A model generated the notes under the pieces. The model saw nothing but the letters and a program-made list of their open reading frames with translations. It ran no database searches and was not told the DNA's origin. The position numbers and the translations under genes are program-made. This document shows positions 58,023-64,000 of a stretch of DNA of 64,000 nucleotides, piece by piece. The stretch comes from Coniella vitis (taxonomy: Eukaryota; Ascomycota; Sordariomycetes; Diaporthales; Schizoparmaceae): assembly GCA_011317545.1 (NCBI GenBank), contig WUJK01000004.1, forward strand, positions 1,612,001-1,676,000, written 5' to 3'. Numbering within the stretch: position 1 is the stretch's first letter; each line of letters starts with the position of its first letter.

Positions 58023-59411
58023 ATTGGGCGGTTGTGGTGGTGGTGGGAAGACTGCAGATAAGGAGGCAGGAGGCGGTCCAGCAGGCCACGAGCTCGTTGT
58101 TCTGTAGGGTCGATGGGTGGGAAGGAGGGGAAAAGCAACGAGTGTCGTCAGTCGTGCAAGAGAGGCCGTTCGTGAAAGCTGGTTGTACAGTGAGATAGTA
58201 CGGAGTTGGTGGAGAGCTATCTTTGGAAAGCTAGGTGGATACTTCTACATACGCCTGGCTGTCACCACACAGCTCTTGGCTCCGTCACTCTTCAATCTTG
58301 GGCCTGTCCCTCAATGACGAGGCCGGCTTCGAGACTGGCTGGGCTGGCGGGCTGGCTGCTTGCACGCAAGCTGACAAGCCGCCCAAAAGCCCCTCCTACA
58401 TACATACTTACTAACGCTGCCGGCGGCAGCTACAGCACTGAGGCCCTTGGCTTCCAGCGTGTTGGGGCTGGTTGAGCTCAGGGCCTGAGCCGCTAGAACG
58501 AGCAGCACGAGTTGCTGGCCGAAAGCCCCAAATTGGGACTTTATGCGCTAGCATGCCTACGCCGTTCCAGCGCTGGCCGACACTGCCAGGCCTGTAACAG
58601 CCGTTCTGATTGGCGGATAGATGCGACAAATGCAGGGACCGGGACGACATGGACCGGCTTCAGCATTGATTCGATGCGCTGTGCTGGCTGCGGTCAAGGC
58701 TATCCCCAGGGATGATGCCTTCTGTACTGGACTTTGGGATATCCATACATAGTAGGTCGCTCGCCGCTTGCGATTCCGCGACTAGGAAAGAACAACTTCC
58801 GCTGCATTCGTGGGCACTTTGTCCTTTCTGCTGTTTCGCATTTCGATCTCCTGGCAACCAAAACCTCAAAACCCGCCTACACCCCCATCTTACCTGCTTA
58901 GCTGCCCAAGCGGCCGCTGCTCCTGTGACCGACGTTGATGACTGGACAGGCCGGAGGGACCACTCGTCATTCCGAAAGAGACCACTCACCTGCCCTCGGC
59001 CCGTCCTAAAGGGCCGCCGCCCGTGAGGTCATTCTCCCATCAGCATCCACCACGCTTTTCGAAAGACGATCATCCTCTCCCTTGGCTTTTCCACCCACGG
59101 TTATCATTCGATTGCCTTAATCGCATGAGAAAGCCTCTCCAAGATCTGGTTCCACTATCGTCAGCGACCGATACTTTGGCTGCCGCCTCAACGTGAACCC
59201 GCTTGGCTAATTGCCAGGCGCAAGCGCAAGGACGCGAGGGCAGAGGCGGGCGGCTTCGTCTCTCGAGCCCCTTGACGACCGACGCCGCAATAAGCTGTGA
59301 CCCACGACGAGCCCCCTATTCCTTGAGCTGCGAACCCCGCGAGTGCAACCAAATCTTTCCCACCTTCACATTTTTCTGGCAGATGCCTTGCTGCGCGACT
59401 GCATCGGCGCA
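58023..59411. other. 1.4-kb divergent intergenic region, VMA4 / NIPA
   Basis: Promoters and leaders of two head-to-head genes. One TACATAGTA copy lies at 58746-58754. ORFs here have no motif. Confidence 0.45.
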
Positions 59412-61286
59412 ATGGGGTCACTTGGTGGGATGTCCCCAACGGGGAGCATTGCGGTATGTGTGGCTCAAAAACGACGAGGCTATTCTACAAGCAAGTCGTA
59501 AGGGTCGGTAGCCACGAAGACTAATTCCACGTTGCATGTATAGCTCGGCATTATAGTTGGATTGATATCCACCAGTGTTCAGAGCCTTGGTCTCACGCTA
59601 CAACGCAAATCACATATCCTCGAAGACGAGAAGGGGCCACATGATGTACGAAGGCCGCCACATCGGAGGAGGAGATGGCAATTAGGCATGGCCATGTTTA
59701 TAATATCGAACCTGTTGGGGAGCACTGTTCAAATATCGACTTTGCCGCTGCCAGTTCTCTCGACACTACAAGCATCGGGCCTCGTTTTCAACTCGATATG
59801 CGCAACACTCATATTAGGCGAGCCCTTTACAAGATGGTCATTATGGGGAACACTGTTGGTCTGCTCGGGCGCCGTGATCATTGCCATCTTTGGAGCAATC
59901 CCCTCACCAACGCACTCGCTGGATGAGTTGTTGAAGCTGCTAGGAAGGCAGGCCTTTTTGCTGTGGATGGCACTACAAATTGTTCTTGTCGTTGCCATTT
60001 GCGTGGCTGTTGATGGTGCTAATCACTTCCTCAATCTCTCGCAAAACCCGCGGTTCCGTTTCATTCGTGGGCTGTCATTCGGCTGTGTCAGTGGTATCTT
60101 GTCCGCTCACTCACTGCTGATGGCCAAGTCGGCTGTAGAACTGGTCATCAAAACGGTGGTAGATGGAAAGAACCAGTTTGTGCATTGGCAAGCGTGGGTG
60201 ATTGTCTTGGCTTTGGTCACCCTCGCCCTGACGCAACTCTACTACCTACATCGGGGCCTCAAGCTGGTCTCAACAAGTGTTCTATACCCTCTTATTTTCT
60301 GCATTTACAACATCATTGCTATTCTGGACGGGCTCATCTACTTTGACCAGACAGAGTTCATCAGCCCCTTGCGCGGCTGCTTAATCACGCTCGGCACAGT
60401 CATTCTACTCTCCGGTGTACTGGCATTGTCTTGGAGACTCAGCGACGAACAGCACACTCCTGGCGTTGGACAGTCATCCCTCGCTCCAGGGCTTGGTATG
60501 GTGGAAGATACCGACGGCGAGGAAGAAGAAGAGGAGCTTTTGCTCAGCACCACCAGGAACGAGGAGAACGTTCCTGCAGCAAAATACAAATACAGCACTT
60601 TTGACAACCGGGATGGCAGCACCGCCAGACGTAGCAGGCCAGACCCTCTCCCGCTTGGAAGACCTTCCACGATCAGTCGCAGAAAAACCTCCTTTGCACA
60701 GCCGTGGGCAGAAAGGCGCGAGATATGGGGTGTGCTGGACGATGAAGAGGTACCATACTCGCCCATGCCCAATAACGGAAGACTACGCTCCAAGACTCTG
60801 CCGATAAATGATGTGTCACTTCTCGTTCCTCACCAGAGACGAGGCCTCAGCAGTCCATTCACGCCCACAGGCAGGCCTGATAGCGGCGACCGGCCACCAC
60901 GATCAGCCAATTCAGATTTTGTCCGCTTGCGCAGGAAGTCAACTGGGTTTCCAGGCTTTACTGCTCGACGAACAGCTCGTCGAAAGAGCGTTGGCGGAGG
61001 CGGGCTGCAAGGTGCGGTGGGCGGTATTTCGAGATGGTGGCGAAGCAGGAACATCAGCTTCAACAACAACAACAACAACAACAACACCAACACCAGCAAT
61101 AACAACATACCAGGCGAGCCTTCTCCGCAACCCGCGTTTCCGGAGTATCACGACGATGATGTGGCGGCTGTATCCCCTGCGCTTGACAGATATCGCGATG
61201 ACCCCTCCGCATCACAGCAGGATTCGCCACCAGCTCGCGACGAGGTTGTTACCGGCAAGAAGAGGAGGGATGATTCTGCCGTCTAA
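59412..61286 (+). CDS. NIPA-family (DUF803) magnesium transporter
   Basis: Multi-pass membrane protein related to human NIPA1/2, which carry Mg2+. Two exons: 59412-59453 and 59544-61286 (594 aa), intron 90 bp with donor GTATGT. Exon 1 encodes MGSLGGMSPTGSIA, which joins in frame to LGIIVGLISTSVQSLGLTLQ, the conserved first transmembrane helix; without it the ORF would lack a start. Hallmarks: QRKSHILEDEK, STLQASGLVFNSICATLILGE (the EamA-like core), and QLYYLHRGLKLVSTSVLYPL. About nine membrane helices occupy residues 15-310. The C-terminal 280 residues are cytosolic, Arg/Ser/Pro-rich, with an Asp/Glu run (EEEEEELLL) and an Asn run near residue 525. Confidence 0.9.
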
Positions 61287-62305
61287 GCAAGGGCAGCCTG
61301 GGGTTTGGGACTTCTATAATTTTAAAAATTGCTTTAACCGCTCGAATCGAGACGGCCTATATATGTTTGTTTCCTTTTGTTCGCGAGTGTCACTGACACA
61401 AGACGCCAGCGTGTTGACTTACGGTATAGTTTTGATTTTCTACTATCTTGGGGCAAGGGGATGGATGAATGGACTGAATGGGTTGTATCGTCCGTGAAGG
61501 TAAATGGTATTAGGCTTTTGGTCTTGCAAATGAGATTCACGAGACTTTTTGCATGAACGGGAAGGCAAGGGGGAAATCGACAGCAGTATGAAAACATATA
61601 TACCATAGAACTAAACGCATTTGATAGGGATCGGATTTTGTCCTTTGTCCTTTTCTTTCCAGTCGTTGTGGTGGTGGATCTGATTGGTATCATGACATGC
61701 CTGACGCTGCTATTTTGTCCTCTTTTCACGGTTGCTTATAGTGGTCTGAGTGAATAGTAAGTACTGTTGACGTCGTCGATAGGGCACATTTACTGAGAGA
61801 TTAACTGTAACTACTATAGTCTAATGGAATATGCTCTTGCAGCAGTCATCGGTGTATTGTCAACTATGACTGATTTTTTCATCCTTCAAAAAGAAAGGCA
61901 AGGAGAACCTTCTACCCACTCTCAAATCCTTAGTGCACAGCACATCTTCTAAAATATCCATATATCTATAAACACAAGACGCGACAAAGATTCCAAACCC
62001 CAATAGAGAAGGGGGAGGGAAATACGAAAAGAGGAGCGGTTTTCCTGGTGCTGTTGTGCTGCTGTTGCTCCTTGGCAGTCTTTGGCAGTTTGCGCCACTC
62101 GCTCGTCATTACCTTTACAGTCGTCTCCTTCTTCAACAATTATCTTGCTCATCAGTCTCTCTTTGTGTCTGAAAGAGATAGACTGAGAGCAAAAAAAACC
62201 CAACGTGTAGAATATCTCGATCCTCCTCCTTTGGACACTTGATCGAGAAACTTTACACGCTTCTCTGCCGTGCACGTAACATCTAAACTCATATGCGTCG
62301 TGAGA

Positions 62306-62357
<52 letters not shown>

Positions 62358-62610
62358 TTACATCCACCACCCACTTCAACACCTAGGCATTGAAATCTTT
62401 ACCCACAAAGAACCTCAACACGTCCTCTTTGGCTCACAGAGTGCCTCCAACAACCTCTCCTTTCCCTCTTTTCTTTTCTCTCTCCTCTGGTTCTACCTTT
62501 TCAACCATGACATAAATAAGGTTGAAAAGGAGAGCAAAGAAGAAAAGGCAATGGAGAGAGAGAGAGGTAAGCGGAGAGGAAGGGTTTTTGGCGAACCCTT
62601 TGGAACCACT
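61287..62610. other. 1.3-kb convergent intergenic region
   Basis: 3' UTRs of the NIPA and tetraspanin genes. Contains a long CA microsatellite. The ORFs crossing the CA tract are artefacts of the repeat. Confidence 0.6.
62309..62353. repeat. CA dinucleotide microsatellite (about 22 units)
   Basis: Uninterrupted 45-nt CA run, about 260 bp beyond the stop codon of the tetraspanin gene. Confidence 0.95.
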
Positions 62611-63520
62611 CTAGATTCCACGACCCTCCACCTTGGCGTCAATGTAGCGGAAACGAGCGCGCTCCTTGCGGTCCTTGAGCAGACAGGCCGTGGCGAGCAA
62701 GAGAACGAGGTCCACACCCGCCATGCCAAAGACACCAGTGAAGAGGTCGTCGACAAAGACATTGACGAAGCTGGCAATCGGGGCTGCGCAGCCGCGCATC
62801 AGGGCGGCGGCTGCGGGAGATGGGCAGGTTGCGTCTGTGACAAAGGCGGGCGAGGTGCTGTTGAAGTAGCCGCAGCAGGCGAACTGTACGCGTTTTGAAC
62901 TCTGGTCAATTTCTCTTTCCTTTTTGATCCTTTTCTTCGAACTGACAAAGGCTGGTAAGGATTGAGTAAGTCAACGTACCTGCGTCTGCATCAGATCCTG
63001 CACCGCAGAGCTCTGGGTATCCCAGACGGGAGAAAAGTCCTCCTTCGTACGTAGCGTGAGGATCCAGATGTAAAGACCGAGAATGACCGAGAAGAGAGCG
63101 CTGGAGACGACAAAGTAGCTGGAGAGCTTGAGCCAGCCGCGAGTGGGCGTGACCATGGCGGGTATGGTCAGGAGGAACGTAACAAAGATGAGGATGCCAT
63201 TCACAATACCGGCTGCACACTTTAGTTAGTTTCGCAATCCGTTTGGAAAAAGAAAAAAAGATTGTTCATGTCATCTCTGGCGGCCGATAGAACAGTGGGC
63301 CGTCTTCTTTGATGATGGCGCTTCGACAGGAGCATATTCGATTTCACATACCGGTCAATGGAAATTCCTGGTAGATCAAGTTCTCTACAGCCTCCATGCC
63401 ATTCGTAGGCGCATTGTTCCTGGTGTTACTGACAATGACGCTGAAGCCAACCAAGATGCCACCTGTAGCAGCAAATGCTAGGTCAGCGAGCACATAGGCT
63501 CCCAGCACCTTGTCGACCAT
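62611..63520 (-). CDS. PLS1: Pls1-class fungal tetraspanin
   Basis: Four-span membrane protein. Pls1 was first described in the rice blast fungus, where it is needed for the penetration peg of the appressorium; in other fungi it acts with the Nox2 NADPH oxidase in spore germination. Three exons: 63520-63352, 63212-62980 and 62883-62611 (224 aa, the usual Pls1 size). TM1 follows MVDKVLGAYVLADL; TM2 and TM3 are in exon 2 (VNGILIFVTFLLTIPAMV, FVVSSALFSVILGLYIWI). The large extracellular loop has the tetraspanin CCG motif at the start of exon 3 (FACCGYFNSTSPAFV) plus two more cysteines (DATC, RGC). TM4 is VFGMAGVDLVLLLATACLL, then the short charged tail LKDRKERARFRYID. Introns are 139 and 96 bp with donors GTATGT and GTACGT. 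Confidence 0.92.
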
Positions 63521-64000
63521 GATGTCTCGTAGAACGGAGGGTATTTGATGATGCTTTTGTCAACGCTTGGTCCGCTGGCCCGCTCGTTCCTCTCTAACAA
63601 ATATTAGGTGTTCTTGACGACCGGCGTCACTATAATCGAAGATCTTTTCGGAGTCAGAATGAATGATAACTCTTGGCAAAACGGCCGTTGTCCTGCGGGT
63701 CCTGAACCGTGGCCGAAGTGAAAGAAGGAGAAGAGAATCAAAGCCACTCGGAGCGTGAGTTGTTACGACAAATTGCAACTGCCAGACTGCTACGGAAAAG
63801 AAAGAAAAGATGGGAGAGGGAGGGAGGCAGGCCGGAAGAGAGGAAAAATGGCAGCACGGACTGCCGGCGACAGCGCCTATGGAAGCATGAAACGACTACG
63901 ACGACAGCCCTGTATTCCTCCTGTCGTCAAGTCTGTCTTGGAAGTGCAAGCAAAACCAAGCAGAAAGGACGGAAATGGAACCAAGCAGGGGTGCACAGGA
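63521..64000. promoter_or_regulatory. Upstream region of the tetraspanin gene
   Basis: Leader and promoter of PLS1 on the minus strand, ending at the window edge. A GGGAGAG/GGGAGGG purine tract (pyrimidine on the sense strand) lies at about 63811-63830. No other gene is seen. Confidence 0.4.

Noticed and set aside
62293..62898. 201-codon plus ORF starting with a Thr-His repeat
   Set aside because: Its start is the CA microsatellite and its end is antisense to the tetraspanin last exon.

Overview
The window looks like nuclear DNA of a filamentous ascomycete (Pezizomycotina), most likely a sordariomycete and perhaps Hypocreales. Supporting signs are short introns with GTAAGT/GTATGT/GTACGT donors and CTRAC-type branch sequences, and fungus-specific genes (Pls1 tetraspanin, Eos1, Rrt8-like, DnfA-type flippase, Ser/Thr-rich wall proteins). 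The class-level guess is inference; no marker was searched. I assembled exons by hand from splice signals, reading frame and remembered family alignments. Every multi-exon model closes in frame, but none has transcript support.

Layout. 1-632 (-): 5' part of ATP sulfurylase, cut by the window edge. 633-5373: gene-poor. 5374-6608 (+): intradiol ring-cleavage dioxygenase. 7054-8580 (-): Trm44 tRNA methyltransferase, divergent from 9185-10014 (+), an eIF1/SUI1 gene with an unusual cassette-like exon. 10589-11951 (-): Eos1. 12870-13971 (+): Mba1/mL45-like mitochondrial protein. 14400-16888 (-): sodium:solute symporter family transporter. 17616-18520 (-): CIA30, a complex I assembly factor. 20397-22712 (+): multi-RRM RNA-binding protein. 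23765-26608 (-): large Ser/Thr-rich secreted protein. 27625-29013 (-): Rrt8/EI24-like membrane protein in eight exons. 31787-32438 (+): small probably GPI-anchored Ser/Ala-rich protein. 34155-36030 (-): secreted PAN/Apple-like protein. 37937-39580 (+): HhH-GPD DNA glycosylase. 41503-46248 (-): P4-ATPase flippase. 46249-54744: 8.5 kb with no supportable gene, rich in short palindromes and simple repeats. 54745-56928 (+): nuclear protein, possibly SLF2/Nse6 (CANIN)-like. 57123-58022 (-): V-ATPase subunit E. 59412-61286 (+): NIPA-type magnesium transporter. 62611-63520 (-): Pls1-class tetraspanin.

The genes are mostly unrelated housekeeping functions: sulfur assimilation, translation and tRNA modification, mitochondrial biogenesis, membrane asymmetry, vacuolar acidification and DNA repair. 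Three low-complexity cell-surface or secreted genes lie between 23.7 and 36.1 kb. I see no secondary-metabolite cluster, CRISPR-like array, intact transposon, rRNA or convincing tRNA. The most unusual signals are the eIF1 exon structure and a 9-bp word, TACATAGTA, that recurs about 16 times more often than chance and only outside genes.
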